Shown here one piece after another: positions 10,873-22,546 of a DNA stretch of 64,000 nt (positions within the stretch are counted from its first letter, which is position 1; each line of letters opens with the position of its first letter). The DNA is from Nipponacmea schrenckii (Eukaryota; Mollusca; Gastropoda; Lottiidae). The notes under the pieces were generated by a model, which saw nothing but the letters and a program-made list of their open reading frames with translations, was not told where the DNA came from and did no database searches. The stretch is taken from contig JAUJPP010000007.1 of assembly GCA_030562195.1 (NCBI GenBank), positions 32,361,769 to 32,425,768 on the forward strand, written 5' to 3'. The translations under genes and the position numbers were made by a program.

Positions 10873-10946
10873 TATATATATGTACATGTAGTAAAAATTA
10901 AGTGAACTATATTTCTAAGACAAAATGAAAAGTTGATGAAAATTTT

Positions 10947-11021
10947 GGAAGGCTCGAACCCTCACCTTCACATTTGTTCTCTAAAACAATAGACACCAAT
11001 CCGACTGAGCTATCCTGAGCG
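10947..11021 (-). pseudogene. tRNA-like sequence 8
   Basis: GCTCAGGATAGCTCAGTCGG gives an exact A box, and GGTTCGAGCCTTCC is a near B box. A GATGAAAATTTTGG flank follows. Confidence 0.42.
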
Positions 11022-11074
11022 GAATTTAGTAACCAATATTTGTAAGATGAAATTATAAATTTTATGAAAAGTTT

Positions 11075-11152
11075 GGGAGGCTTGAAACCTCACCTTCACA
11101 CCTGTTTTCTCATTATTGGACTCACGACCGACTGAGCTGCAGTGTTAACGTT
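11075..11152 (-). pseudogene. tRNA-like sequence 9
   Basis: CAGCTCAGTCGGTCG is an A-box match with one change, and GGTTTCAAGCC is a decayed B box. The middle (GGTGTGAAGGTGAG when read with unit 8) shows that the two share ancestry. Confidence 0.36.
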
Positions 11153-11179
11153 TGCTCTGGAATTCATGTATCATGGTGG

Positions 11180-11599
11180 GTGATTGAATCAGAATCTATT
11201 ATAGGCCCCGAACAAGCTAGCTTTCGTAAAAATATCTCTAATCTGGACCATGTCTTTTCCTTGAAATACCCGATAGATTTAACTTGCAGAGTGGTAGAAT
11301 TCTCTTTGGGTGCTTTATCGATTATTAATTAACGAGCCTTCAACTCTTAAACAAGGCTTAAATTATGGCCAAAAGTCATGGAATCGGGTGTAAATTGTAA
11401 GGTATTCAACGTTATTTTTAACATCTATAAGCATGCAAAATCTAATGTTGTTTGGCAGAAAATGAACTCAAAGGAGTTTGTTTGCGCTGTTGGTGAAAGG
11501 CAAAGAGAAAAATTATCCCCGTTATTGTTTTCCATATATTTGAAAGACTTACAATCATTTTTGTCATACTTTTATTCATGTATTAGAATATGGTTTTGA
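11180..11599 (+). pseudogene. Non-LTR retrotransposon reverse transcriptase fragment
   Basis: Broken frames read GPEQASFRKN and NLDHVFSLKYPIDL, then MESGVNCKVFNVIFNIY and RQREKLSPLLFSIYL. These match the EQAGFRxGxST, GxSxKVFxxI and RQGExLSPLLFxIYLxDL stretches of LINE reverse transcriptase domains. The YxDD motif is not present, and stops and frame shifts make it dead. Confidence 0.7.
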
Positions 11600-11708
11600 T
11601 CAAGTAGGAAGCATCGACCTCTAATTGCATGGTCCACAGAAAATAGGTCTCTTTCCTGTGCTAAAACAGATTAAATGTAAAATGATAATTTTATGCATAA
11701 TATTGTAA

Positions 11709-11782
11709 CAAGTCAAGTCATGAAAATATATCATCAGAATTGTATCAAGTCAAGTCATGAAAATATATCATCAGAATTGTAT
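11709..11782. repeat. 37-bp tandem duplication at an element border
   Basis: The unit CAAGTCAAGTCATGAAAATA... occurs at 11709 and again at 11746, immediately before the element that starts at 11783. Confidence 0.9.
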
Positions 11783-12725
11783 AAGATAGCTTACCAGGCA
11801 AGGTAATAAACGCCCACTGGCAGCATTGATTATGAATAAAAACCTGAAAGTACCTTAACAATCAGCGGAATGAAATTTTCAACTTTCCGTTATATACTTT
11901 TTCTAGGGTGTTTAGTTTCATTAAATTCTGTCAACAAATTTTTTTTGTGATTTGCAATAGGGTTCACCCTTGAGTGATAACAAGCAATTTTAACATCTTT
12001 CATAAAAATCTGTAAAGAATTGTGCCTTGTATAGAGTGTTTATGAGCCAAAAATCGAAATTGTTTTAAAGAACAAGGGCAATAATTCATATTAAATATTT
12101 TGCGATATTTCTTATTTTCAATAGAGTTCATCCTTGGGTGATACCTAATTAACAATTTCAGGAAGTATTGTCAAAATTGGTCATGAATTGTGCCTTCTAG
12201 AGTGTTTACAATCCAAAAAGTTAAACGTGTTTTCATAAACAAGAGCATTAACTGACACTAAATATTATTCATTTTATCTGATTTATAATAGGTTTCATCC
12301 TTGTGTGATAACAAATACTCAAGCCAAGTTTCATCAAAATCCATTAAGAATAGTTCTTTCTAGAATGTTTACAAACTAAAATTGAACGCATTTTCAAGAA
12401 CAAGGGCTATAGCTCATACTAAACATTTTTCGATTTCGCTGATTTTTAACAGGGTTCATCCTTGAATTAAAAACACTCTCACACCAAGTTTCATCTAAAT
12501 GGGTCAAGAATTGCACATTGTAAAGTGTTAACAAGCCATTCAAGAATAAGGGCAATAACTCATACTAAATTTGTTCCTATTTCGCTGATTTTCAATAGGG
12601 TTCATCCTTGCATGATCATAACCACTCAAATCAAGTTTCATCAAAATCCGTCATAAATTGCACCTTCTAGTGTTTACGAGCAATTGTGGACGGACTGACC
12701 AGACAGACAGACATACAGTCATGGA
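11783..12725 (+). mobile_element. TATACGCCC-family element, A type, hairpin end lost
   Basis: It begins AAGATAGCTTACCAGGCAAGG and CGCCCACTGGCAGCATTG, has six or so A monomers, and ends in a GGACGGACTGACC/ACAGACAG tract. The terminal hairpin is missing. Confidence 0.85.
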
Positions 12726-12759
12726 CACAATCTCTTTAATTGTCCATTCCTTAACCTAG

Positions 12760-13104
12760 GCTAATTACTTAAAACTTCGCTACAGAAAGTTCCCATCTCT
12801 CTTAAAGATGCAACATTTATTCACAAGCAAAGGTTCAGAACTTCAGAAGCTATGTACATTTGTAAGTATTGGTAATATATTTGATAATATATAATATACA
12901 TGTAAATATCTGATATTTTGTACTATTTTTTACTATAATTCTATACTTCACTCAGTTACTGATCAACTATTGTAAATCTATTGTCTTATATACATTTTTT
13001 TTTTTTTTTTGATGGAAATATTTATATACTTAGTGTTCAATTATTGCAAAAGAGTTTCTATGTCTCATAACAAGATTTTATGAAATAAAGTTATTATTAT
13101 TATG
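12760..13104 (+). repeat. Possible LINE 3' end
   Basis: An AT-rich stretch ends TATGAAATAAAGTTATTATTATTAT, a polyadenylation-type signal followed by a (TTA)n tail, as is usual for non-LTR 3' ends. No open frame was recognised. Confidence 0.35.
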
Positions 13105-14676
13105 TAGCCTACCTAACTAAAGTTCAATATTATTTGAGAATTGTTAAGGAATAACAGGATTGTATGAAAAGACTGATAGATAATATGCCGAAATTTCTTA
13201 ATCAAATTACAAAAAAAGTGGTTTTCTAACCTAAACCCTGAAGAAAATAAGTTTTATTGTCCTAATATTTATAGTATAAAAAATGTAAAATATAAAAAAC
13301 TGAAAGGAATACTTTTGGGGACATATATCAATTAATACTGAATTTTATGGATTTTCATTGATGATCATTTTGATTTCACAAGACCTTACCAGTCAGGCTA
13401 TGTTTGTTTATTATGACAATTTCAAATAGACCAGTCAACATAGAATAAATTATAAAACACACTGTCTAGTGTACATCTAAAACAGAACAATTCTATCTTA
13501 AAGTGAAACTGCATCTTAGAATGGACATAAAATTTAAGTTTTCAAGAAAGGTCAATATGAGTATATATTCATCAGTGAACTTACCAGATGTCATAAAGTA
13601 ATAGAATCCCTGTAAAATCTCGAAAACTCATAAAACTTAGTAATTATTACTTTCAATAATCAATCGCATTTTTATAAAAATTTTTGGGGGGGATTTGTTG
13701 GATGATATGAGGTATATATTATGCACTTACTGGCCAAGTTTCTTCAACAATCTAAACAGAGATTTATTTTCATGTTTAATGACCGGATATGACATTTTTT
13801 TTTTCTCAGTGCATATACTTCCTGCATAACCCACCTCCATTCATCATACATACTCGATGCTGTAAACAAGTAAGGGAAATATTTATAGCTAAATATTAGC
13901 CAGTCAAAATTGGCCCTGAAATCTTTCCAATCAGCCAATCAAATTAAACTGTTCCCTTCAGAAGACCATTCTTCATTTCTGTTCTACCTAACCACGGTCT
14001 GGTTGGTCAGATATAAAAATTTATCTTATTTCCACACCTAAAAAACAAAGTGTAGTGAGCTCTTTTAATACAGGTTAATAAGACCTTGTTTTGGGATACA
14101 ATCTTATTAAGTTATTTGAGTGAGATTTTCTTCCATTACTGCTGCGATCTAGCTTGAATGAGCTTAAAAAAAATACATTCAAACTATAATGTATATGCAT
14201 TAAGAAAAGAAAATGTCATTACACAGCCCCTAATTGGCCTACTGAATTTTACATTGACAAATTACTAAAAATATTAAATATAGAGTAAGTAAATTATACA
14301 AGTATTAATAAAATATAAAAATCTATAATGAATGAATTGGTCAATTATCACACATTATTTAAGGTATTAATAAGAAGTCTAAATATTTTTTTTACCAGTT
14401 GACAGAGCTGAATTTCTTCTATATTGTGTTTTGAGTACAATAACAAAAAATCTCACTGTTAACATAGTGCTCAATTCAAAAATTAATACTCCAAATTAGG
14501 ACATTTTCACCTGCTTGCATGCAGTTATCTCAGAGGAAATTGGTTATAATTGCACAGTTAAAACCCATGACAGTTTATCCTATTGTCCTTTAGTAAGGAG
14601 ATAAATTAGAAGTATATGTAATTGTAGGAGATTTGAAATTCAGATATGATTACAGTGACCTGGAAACCTGAAACTC
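13105..14676. other. AT-rich region downstream of the Rab gene
   Basis: Part may be Rab 3'UTR. I see no coding, RNA or repeat structure that I can support. Confidence 0.4.
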
Positions 14677-14861
14677 ATGTTCCTAAACATATACATATAC
14701 ATCAACCAACCGTAGCTTTCACAATCCCAGATTGGATACAATTAGTAGTGACTTATGGTTTGCCAAGGGAGATTACTAATCTCTAATCACGTAAACCTTT
14801 GGCATTGTGAATGCGACGGTTAGTTCATGTATATATCTAAATGTTGCTTTAGAAACATGCC
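14677..14861. mobile_element. Small inverted-repeat element, internally deleted copy
   Basis: Left end CATCAACCAACCGTAGC with TTTCACAATCCC; right end GGCATTGTGAATGCG, ACGGTTAGTTCATGTATAT. The core GATTGGATACAATTAGTAG and GCCAAGGGAGAT is shared with 30712-31304, but this copy lacks the approximately 430 bp found there. It overlaps the probable Rab 3'UTR. Confidence 0.75.
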
Positions 14862-14965
14862 TGAAACAGAGCTCTAGACATTCAGTGATAGAGAAAATAT
14901 TTAAACGACTTTATCCCTCTAGGGCATATATTGGTCCACTAATAGTTTATATTAAAGCTTATATA

Positions 14966-15412
14966 TTAACAACATTTTTTCTTAGAAGTATCTTTGGTTA
15001 ATTCTGGTGTTTCACCGGGGCGTATTACCATATCTCTCCGTAATGTCATTTTATTTACGCTCATTTCATGAAGTTTCTCAGTTATATCTTTAAACATTTC
15101 ATTAATTCCTATATTATCTTTACACGAGACTTTATATACACCTGATAACACATTATCACATTCCTCAGTGAATTTATCCACATCTGCCTCCGTGACCCTT
15201 TCCTTGTCATCACCACAGTCCATAACGTTACCACAGAGAAATATTTTTGCACCTTCAGCGTTCATGACAATATCCAAGATATACTGTGATAAAATATTGA
15301 AGGTTTCCTTATTATTAACACTATAACACAATAACGCTGCCTGGGCTCCACGATAATAACTTGATCCTATAAAACTCATTCTTTCCATTCCACCTGTGTC
15401 CCATAATAATAA
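14966..15412 (-). CDS. Rab-like GTPase, coding exon 2 (terminal)
   Basis: This exon is 447 nt and begins after the acceptor TATTTCAG, with codons for LLLWDTGG. It therefore joins exon 1 as DVK|LLLWDTGG, matching the usual Rab VKLxxWDTAG stretch. It ends with two TGT cysteine codons and TAA. Confidence 0.88.
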   Translation of the reverse strand, partial: LLLWDTGGMERMSFIGSSYYRGAQAALLCYSVNNKETFNILSQYILDIVMNAEGAKIFLCGNVMDCGDDKERVTEADVDKFTEECDNVLSGVYKVSCKDNIGINEMFKDITEKLHEMSVNKMTLRRDMVIRPGETPELTKDTSKKKCC

Positions 15413-17880
15413 CTGAAATACAGAATATTACAACATGTTAAATCAAAATAAATAATATAAGGCCAGTATAGAAACTTCTCATTGACACTAAAACTATACC
15501 CCCTTATCAATGCTTCACTTTATCTAAATAGCTTTGTATGAGATGAAGAGGTGAATTGTACCCAAGCAAACCAATCTTTTGTAAGTGAGATCCTTATACT
15601 CATTTAGATTCTGATTTTCATCCATTTTTCATATTTACAAATCACAATCTAAATATGGCAACAGGCTTAGTCTCAAAATTGAGATACACCTGCTAAAGGA
15701 AACAAATAATAATATGGGACATCTTGAAAAAAAATGGAATTTTGTGTCCAACTCTTCTGTACATAATGGGCTAGTGAAGAAGAAAACAGCCTTGCAGTGT
15801 GCATTGAGGGAAATTTTTGTCAGCACAGCTGCATAAGCATACTCTTTATACGAGTAGGTCGAAGGTTGTACAGACAGTAGCACACAGGGCCTAAGTTTTA
15901 ACTACCATGCAAACAATCTTCAGGTTAGAGAGCAAGCAGCAAACTCACTGAAGAAATGAAATAAATAAGAATGCTATCAAGGAGATACAGTGTAATGTAC
16001 ATATTCAATTTGATAGATTTCACAAAAAGAAGGGATACTTTATCAACTAGAACATTATGAAAGAAGTAAGTTAAGAAAAACAATCTATTTTGGAAACGGT
16101 AGTAACATATTTAAATGTAAACAGACATATTTATCTAATCTGAAATGAGTCACACACTGTTTGTGCTCTGATAGTGAGATACTTTCACCACTTTATTCTG
16201 ATAACCTAATCACTACCTTATCATGTCTACATACGCTGTTTACATTGGGTGAAAAGGTGTATTTACCGTCTGCTAATATTTTTTTACATAAAAATATAGC
16301 TAAAAAATAATCAAGATCAAAATGGCATTTTCTAAACATTTGGATATGAAAAGAAGTTATTGCTGTAATAAAGGTCAACATATGTTTCTAAGAAGTTTTA
16401 ATTTTCCAGGTGAAAAATAACAGCAGGTGCCCTATTTAACCAATAGGATTCCCATACTTTCAACCAGAATTAAATTGATACCTTTTGACGAAGGAAGGAT
16501 TTTTTGAAAGAGAAATTAATTTATGTTTAACTTATTGGATTGTCTGAATATCACCTAATTGTTTTCTGAAACCTTTAACTTGTAGAGTAAAAGACTGTTT
16601 CAAAGCGAAAATATATCAGCTGAAGGACAATTTTCAATTGCAAAGTAAAAGATAGCTTGCTAGGCAATATACGCCCAGAGGTGGCATTGAATTTTCAACC
16701 AGATTCCTCAACATCTGTAAAGAATTGTGCCTTGTGCCGCGTTTTCAATAACAAGGACAAAAACTGATATCAAATATATTTTGATATTCGAGATTGTAAA
16801 TAGGTTTAAGACTTGGATGATAATAAACAATTTCAACAAGTTTTATCAAAATTGGTCAAGAATTGTGCCTTAAAGAGTGTTTACAAGCTAAAAATTGAAC
16901 ATGAAATCAAGGACAATAACTGATACTAAATATTTTTTGATTTATCTAATTTTCAATAAAAGTTTATCCTTTGGTTTTTACACACTCTCACAGTTTTACC
17001 AAAATACATCAAGAACTGTGCATTCAAGCGTGTTTTGAGCATTTTAAGAACAAAGGTGACAACTCTCCATAACAATAATTTTTGATTTTGCTAACTTTCT
17101 ATAGGGTTCATCCTTAGATGATGACGAACACTCATACAAAGTTATGTCAAAATCAGTCAAGAATAAAGTGTTTACAAGCATTGGTGGACAGATGGACCGA
17201 TAGACAGACACGGGGGACGGCAAATTATGCTCTACGGCAAATTACGCTCTACATTTCATGTGGGCCTATTAAAAGGGGCTGGACAAATTTAATTGATAGA
17301 GAGTGATGGTATTATATTAATCTGATTATCTGGTTCTTTTGAGATATAAACGAATTATCTCCAGAAACCTTTAGATTATTCTGACTTAAGCTGTCTTTCC
17401 AACCTTTTATCTATTCTGTATGTATGAAAAGATTGTTTGACGTTTTTATGTGTGTATTGACTCTTGTCCGATTGTCCATTCAGATGAAAACTATTGAAGT
17501 AATTTATTACCAAACTATCACAAATCTCCTAAGATATCATTAGCAGCTTCTGGATTTGAGTAGCATATCTTACTTATATGAACCACAGACGCCTTATTGA
17601 AAATTTGAATCATGCAAATAGAAGCAAAAAATGGTCGTAATACACAAATAAAACTGGCAAAATCCCTGTACAACCCCTTTAAAAGTTCAAAGTTTGACAG
17701 TACCTTGACATCTGTTCCATTAACATTAACAATCCTCGATGCTTGATCTAAACCTATTGTAGTCTTCTTTTCATTGGACACCACATAAGTATTGTTCATA
17801 AACCTTCGAAAAATTGAACTTTTCCCCACTCCATACTCTCCACATAGTATAACTTTATATGTGGGCAAGCCGGTAGCCAT
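14966..17880 (-). CDS. Rab-family small GTPase, atypical (2 coding exons)
   Basis: Exons 17880-17704 and 15412-14966 join in phase 0 to give 207 aa, a normal Rab length. Seen: P-loop GEYGVGKSS (residues 14-22), switch-I TTIG (40-43), G3 WDTGGMER (63-70), YYRGA and LLCYS core strands, a G4 position reading NVMD (121-124), G5 SCK (155-157), and a C-terminal KKKCC. The double cysteine is the usual Rab geranylgeranylation signal, so the protein should sit on an endomembrane and act in vesicle traffic. The catalytic glutamine of DTAGQE is methionine (M68) and the NKxD lysine is valine, so hydrolysis and guanine binding may be unusual. The start is the ATG at 17880; TTTTTTTCAG ending at 17891 suggests a 5'UTR intron acceptor just upstream. 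The 2.3-kb intron holds a TATACGCCC-family element. The Rab subfamily cannot be assigned; Rab24 is a partial parallel because it also lacks the glutamine. Confidence 0.88.
15420..16648. other. Rab intron, 3' portion
   Basis: Single-copy-looking AT-rich sequence. The segment at 15640-15950 (CAGGTTAGAGAGCAAGCAGC, ACAGGGCC) resembles a decayed SINE in reverse. Nothing else is supportable. Confidence 0.35.
16649..17270 (+). mobile_element. TATACGCCC-family element, A type, inside the Rab intron
   Basis: It begins GATAGCTTGCTAGGC and ends CATTTCATGTGGGCCTATT after GGACAGATGGACCGATAGAC. Monomers are fewer and more decayed than in the 5990 copy. Confidence 0.8.
17704..17880 (-). CDS. Rab-like GTPase, coding exon 1
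   Basis: This exon is 177 nt (59 codons), from the ATG to a donor AAG|GTACTG at 17704/17703. It encodes the P-loop and switch I and ends ...NGTDVK. Reading on past the donor soon loses Rab similarity, which supports the splice site. Confidence 0.85.
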
Positions 17881-18237
17881 CTTTAATGACCTGAAAAAAA
17901 GTAATGTGTGAAATATGAGATTTTTTTTGTTTTTCCTAATCCCAATCACTGAACATTCTCTGGAAGAAAAATGTCAGGAAGTTCCACTTGATTCTACTTG
18001 ATTAGATGCCGGTGTTTGATATAAACTGTTCTCTTTACCATATGACAGCTAGTGGTCTACAAGTAAATAGTTTTACTAATGGTAAATCTATGTTGTATGC
18101 AATTAGGGAAATTTTGACAGGACAGTCACATTAGTCTATTTTTTTGGTCTGACACAAATGACAAGATGCTATTCCATGACTGCCCCTCCAACCTGCATGA
18201 CTGACAGACGGAACTGGGTTGAAAAATCTCAAGGTAT

Positions 18238-18308
18238 CATTTAGACATGCTAAGACATTTAGACATGCTAAGACATTTAGACATGCTAAGACATTTAGTC
18301 ATGCTAAG
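18238..18308. repeat. 18-bp minisatellite, 4 copies
   Basis: CATTTAGACATGCTAAGA is repeated four times in tandem (one unit reads TAGTCATGC). It lies just upstream of the Rab gene. A SINE-like reverse head (ACCTTCAGGTTAGCAAAC, TAGCTCACTGAACC) follows. Confidence 0.92.
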
Positions 18309-18309
18309 A

Positions 18310-20280
18310 ATGAATTCTAGACCTTCAGGTTAGCAAACAAGCGTTTAGCTCACTGAACCACTACATCGATACGGGGTTGACAAGAAGTAGTACAGGAAAA
18401 GTAGATTTTTACTTTATTGACTTTATTGTACATTTTTCTTATTCATAACTTGAAAAGGATGTCAACTCTTTCCTGTTTGCTTCTCATTATGAGCAAATAT
18501 TCTTGTTTGATATTCTTGTTTAATATTCATGTTTGATATTTTTCATTTTAATTTAGACAACTATTCCTTTAAGATCAATTATTATTATTATTATTATAAT
18601 AGGTTTCCACCCACATAGTAATAATAATAAGCTAATTTGATGTTTTAATGTTCTAATTGGAGATATCAATGTAAATGAGTTTTATTTATAGGTCAGCTGT
18701 GAAAAGTATTGAACAATAAACATTTTTAAGTTATCCTTGTACAAATGCTGCTCGTTTTCTGTATTTTCACCCTTTGCTTCACATTCATTTACATTTTTAT
18801 GTTGCTTTTTAACAGCATACAATATATGGACCAATTTCTGTTGATTCAATTTCTAAATCTTCTTATATACAGACCTAATACACATGCAATGTAACCATAA
18901 CCATTTTACAATATCAAACAAGTCTTTTAAGAAGAGAATGGATGAATTTTATAAAATGTAAACAGGCAAGCCTTCTCAGAAGAGTTCAAATTCTGGTCCA
19001 CCTTCATGAAGAAGACTTTGAACAATTCTTAATACAGACTTGATAAATTGGTGTAAAGTAAATGGTAACAAGAACACATTCCATGCCTTGTAAGTGACCT
19101 TGACCTTTTCCTTGCGGAAATTTAGTCATTCAAGGAGAGGGTACTATAGGCGAAAGCCTGTTCCCCAATCCTATATAAATAAATATTGTTTATACATGTA
19201 CAACAAAAAATTTAGTCATTATTCAGTGCAATTGTTGATTACATCACAACAAGGATTAATTTTAACTTCTTAAGGAAGAATTCCACTAATCACCATAACT
19301 GAACAACTGCACTCAGACATCTTGAATTTACTAATACTTTGGCACATTTCATTGCGACCTGGTTCAGACCTTTCATAACGGCCAGCAGTAAAAGCTTCTC
19401 ATGAACAAAGCAGAAGATAATGAACCCACTGGAATCAGACTTCAAACAGTGGAAAGTGATAAGCAGATGTGTTATTGTAACACCTTTGTAACACTATCTT
19501 CCTATTAACACTGCTACAAACTGCCTTTTTTCTTCCATCTGTGATTTTCTAGTGCTTTAAACAGTAATTCAATATTCTACCCTTCAAGCCAATTATAAAT
19601 TTAAAACATGCTGTTCTGATTGCTTGTTACTAAGACAGTTATTTGAGTACAAAAGCTCTGTCAGAAAAATACTATTACAGTGTATAGTAAATTGAACCAT
19701 TCATGTTGCCAATATACAATATGTGTAAAGGAGATGGCAAGTTGATATCAAGTAAGGAATAACATTAGGTGTTTTGAAAGAGAGAGTTACTTGACTGTAT
19801 CGTTCGCAGTAGTTGCATTTGGAATTATCTTGCATTCAAGTCTTGGATTCTACGGACATGAATGTTGACAAACTTCAAAATCTGCCATACATTAGCATCA
19901 TGCACTACATGTGATCTCAAGAATACAGACCTAGTAAAATGTCATCTCAAGACATATCTATCATGTTTACATTGAAATATATACACTAGAATTTATTATA
20001 AATGATGAGAAACAGATTCATATAGCCTACAATTGAAACCACATCAACATTTTGTAACTATGGGAAAACAATTTAGACGGGTTATTGTTATTTTATAATA
20101 TTGTGAGGCGACAGATTTAAATATAAGTACACCCACCGTGTCAAGCTGAAATTGGTACCAAATGTAAGGAATATCTAAGGCATAACACATTTACAAAGCA
20201 CCCATTTATAAGAGAACTTTAATTGTTGTGATCCGCTCCAATTTCAGCTTAGACTTTGTTCCAGTCACTGAAATCCGGTA
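18310..20280. other. Gene-poor AT-rich interval
   Basis: No gene was recognised. A (TTA)n microsatellite lies at about 18580-18600. A 13-bp inverted pair (AAGCTGAAATTGG at 20143, CCAATTTCAGCTT at 20238) may mark a small foldback element. Confidence 0.4.
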
Positions 20281-20289
20281 GTTTGTAAA

Positions 20290-21246
20290 TGAATTGAAAT
20301 CAAATACATCTGTTTTTAAATGATTTCAAATCCATATGAATTAATAAATGAAATGAAATCAACTGTGTTTATCAAATAAAATGAAATGAAGGCCATTGTG
20401 TTTAGTAATGAAATTAAATTCCAATGTGTTTATTAAATAATAAACCCTACGTTTTTCAAACAAATAAAGCAAAACTCACTTTGTTAAATAATGAAATAAA
20501 ATCTAATGTGTATATCAAATATCACATGAAACCCATTGTGTTTAGTTAATGAAAATCACTTTTATCAATGATGAAATAAAATCCATTATGTTCAATAGAA
20601 GAAATAAATCCACTGTGTTCAATAGATGAAATGAAATCCACTATGTTCAATAGAAGAAATGAAATCCACTGTTTTCAATAGATGAAATGAATCCACTATG
20701 TTCAATAGAAGAAATGAAATCCACTGTTTTCAATGGATGAAATGAAATCCACTGTTTACAATAGATGAAATAAAAGCCACTGTGTTCAATAGATGAAATG
20801 AAATCCACTGTTTTCAATAGATGAAATAAAAGCCACTGTGTTCAATAGATAAAATGAAAACCACTGTTTTCAATAGATGAAATGAAATCCACTGTGTCCA
20901 ATAGATGAAATGAAATCCACTGTTTTCAATAGATGAAATGAAATCCACTGTTTTCAATAGATGAAATGAAATCCACTGTTTACAATAAATGAAATGAAAT
21001 CCACTGTGTTTATCACATGAATGAAATTAAATCCCCTGGTTATCATATAAATGAAATGAAATTCACTGTTTACAATAAATGAAATGAAATCCACTGTTTT
21101 CAATAAATGAAATGAAATCCACTGTTACCAATAAATGAAATGAAATCCACTGTTACCAATAAATGAAATGAAATCCAATGTTTACAATAGATGAAATGAA
21201 ATCCACTGTTTTCAATAGATGAAATGCAACCTACTGTGTTTATTTA
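20290..21246. repeat. About 28-bp minisatellite, GAAATGAAATCCACTGT family
   Basis: Units of the form ATAGATGAAATGAAATCCA followed by CTGTTTTCA or CTGTGTTCA are repeated about 30 times. The left third is degenerate and longer-spaced; the centre (20590-21000) is most regular. Variants with TTTACAATAAATG and TTACCAATAAATG cluster to the right. Confidence 0.93.
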
Positions 21247-21419
21247 ATGAGTATCAGGTCAGTGTAACATGTTATGAAGTGGAATTCACTTGACACATAT
21301 CAATATGTTACAGTTAAGTCTACATGGGATAATAGCAGTCAATTTACAATTAGACCATGTTATATCTAGGATCTTATACTGGTCTTTACTATTTTGTACC
21401 ACCAGGTTTTGGAAGGATA

Positions 21420-21516
21420 AAAGCTTAGGGACCTTCTCACTAGCTTGTCCTTGGCCAAACCTCTCAGAGTTGATCTTACTCAGACTATTCTTACAGATTT
21501 ACAGCTGGGTTGACTG
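21420..21516 (+). repeat. Dispersed repeat, uninterrupted copy
   Basis: TTGTCCTTGGCCAAACCTCT, AGTTGATCTTACTCAG and ATTTACAGCTGGGTTGACTG match 55425-55630, where the same blocks are split by an insertion. It is SINE-like by size; family unknown. Confidence 0.65.
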
Positions 21517-21519
21517 AGT

Positions 21520-22540
21520 ATTGATAACTTAAAGAATTCAACTTATAAAGATTTCCTCTTATTAATTAACAGCAATGTCATAATGAAGAGAGTGTACCTA
21601 CACAACAACTTAGGTGGTACCATCAAGTCATAAAAAAGTTCTTAACACAAATCAGGCATACAAATTAACCAGGCCATGACCTATCAAAATATTATATTAT
21701 ACCTACATTAAGACTTTCCCAGATCAAAATATACTCTTTACTTTCTCAAATATAGCTATTTTGACCTTCTGAACTTCTTAAAAATCTTGAAGCTATAAAA
21801 TAACAGACCAATGTCTACTTAAACAAAGACATCAAACTAATGCTTTTCATATTTGTCAAAACAATACCATAAAACATAAAGAAAAATCTGTAATTCATAT
21901 TTTGATCTTCGAAAGGGTTATGTTTTCATCAAAACACTTGATTTGCATAATGTAATATTCATCATGACAGCTACATGTAGTTTGAAAATTTTTGGAAAAT
22001 TCATGGAACTAGAGTCAACATGATTCAAACCATTTTTTAATTCTTACGTGAACCCGCTGAAGGAACATGGCAAAAAAGTTCAATAACAATGAAATTTCTT
22101 ATAAATTTGGGCTGTAAACAGATAACTAGGTCTGTTGATTTGGCCATATTTGCAAGACATGTTGGTTTGTCTGTCAATGTCAAATTGAAAATATTCTGAA
22201 GTAAAGGTCTGTGATGTTCAAAATCCCCACAAAACTACACTACAGTTGTAGCTCAAATTGTGCTCATCCTTTTCATAAGTGTGAAAGAGATCTTGACCTC
22301 AATCTTGTATCCTAATAGAGAACACTGACTTTCGGTGAACATATTGGCAAGTATCTGAATGTATCAGATCATACCAGTTCAGAAATCCTGACAGATCATT
22401 GTTTCAGACTCAGACCCAATCAAAACAATCCTTTATAATATAATATCAGATTGTGACAAATTGAAATTGACAGAACAGAGCACATATAAGGCAACAAATT
22501 GTATCAAATGTGTATTGTATCACCAATGGCAACTCTATGA
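21520..22540. other. No recognisable feature
   Basis: AT-rich sequence with no supported gene or repeat. Confidence 0.35.
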
Positions 22541-22546
22541 ACAAGT

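Noticed and set aside
17518..17703. Read-through of Rab exon 1 (VLSNFELLKGLY...)
   Set aside because: It lies past the donor AAG|GTACTG; the proper continuation is exon 2 at 15412.
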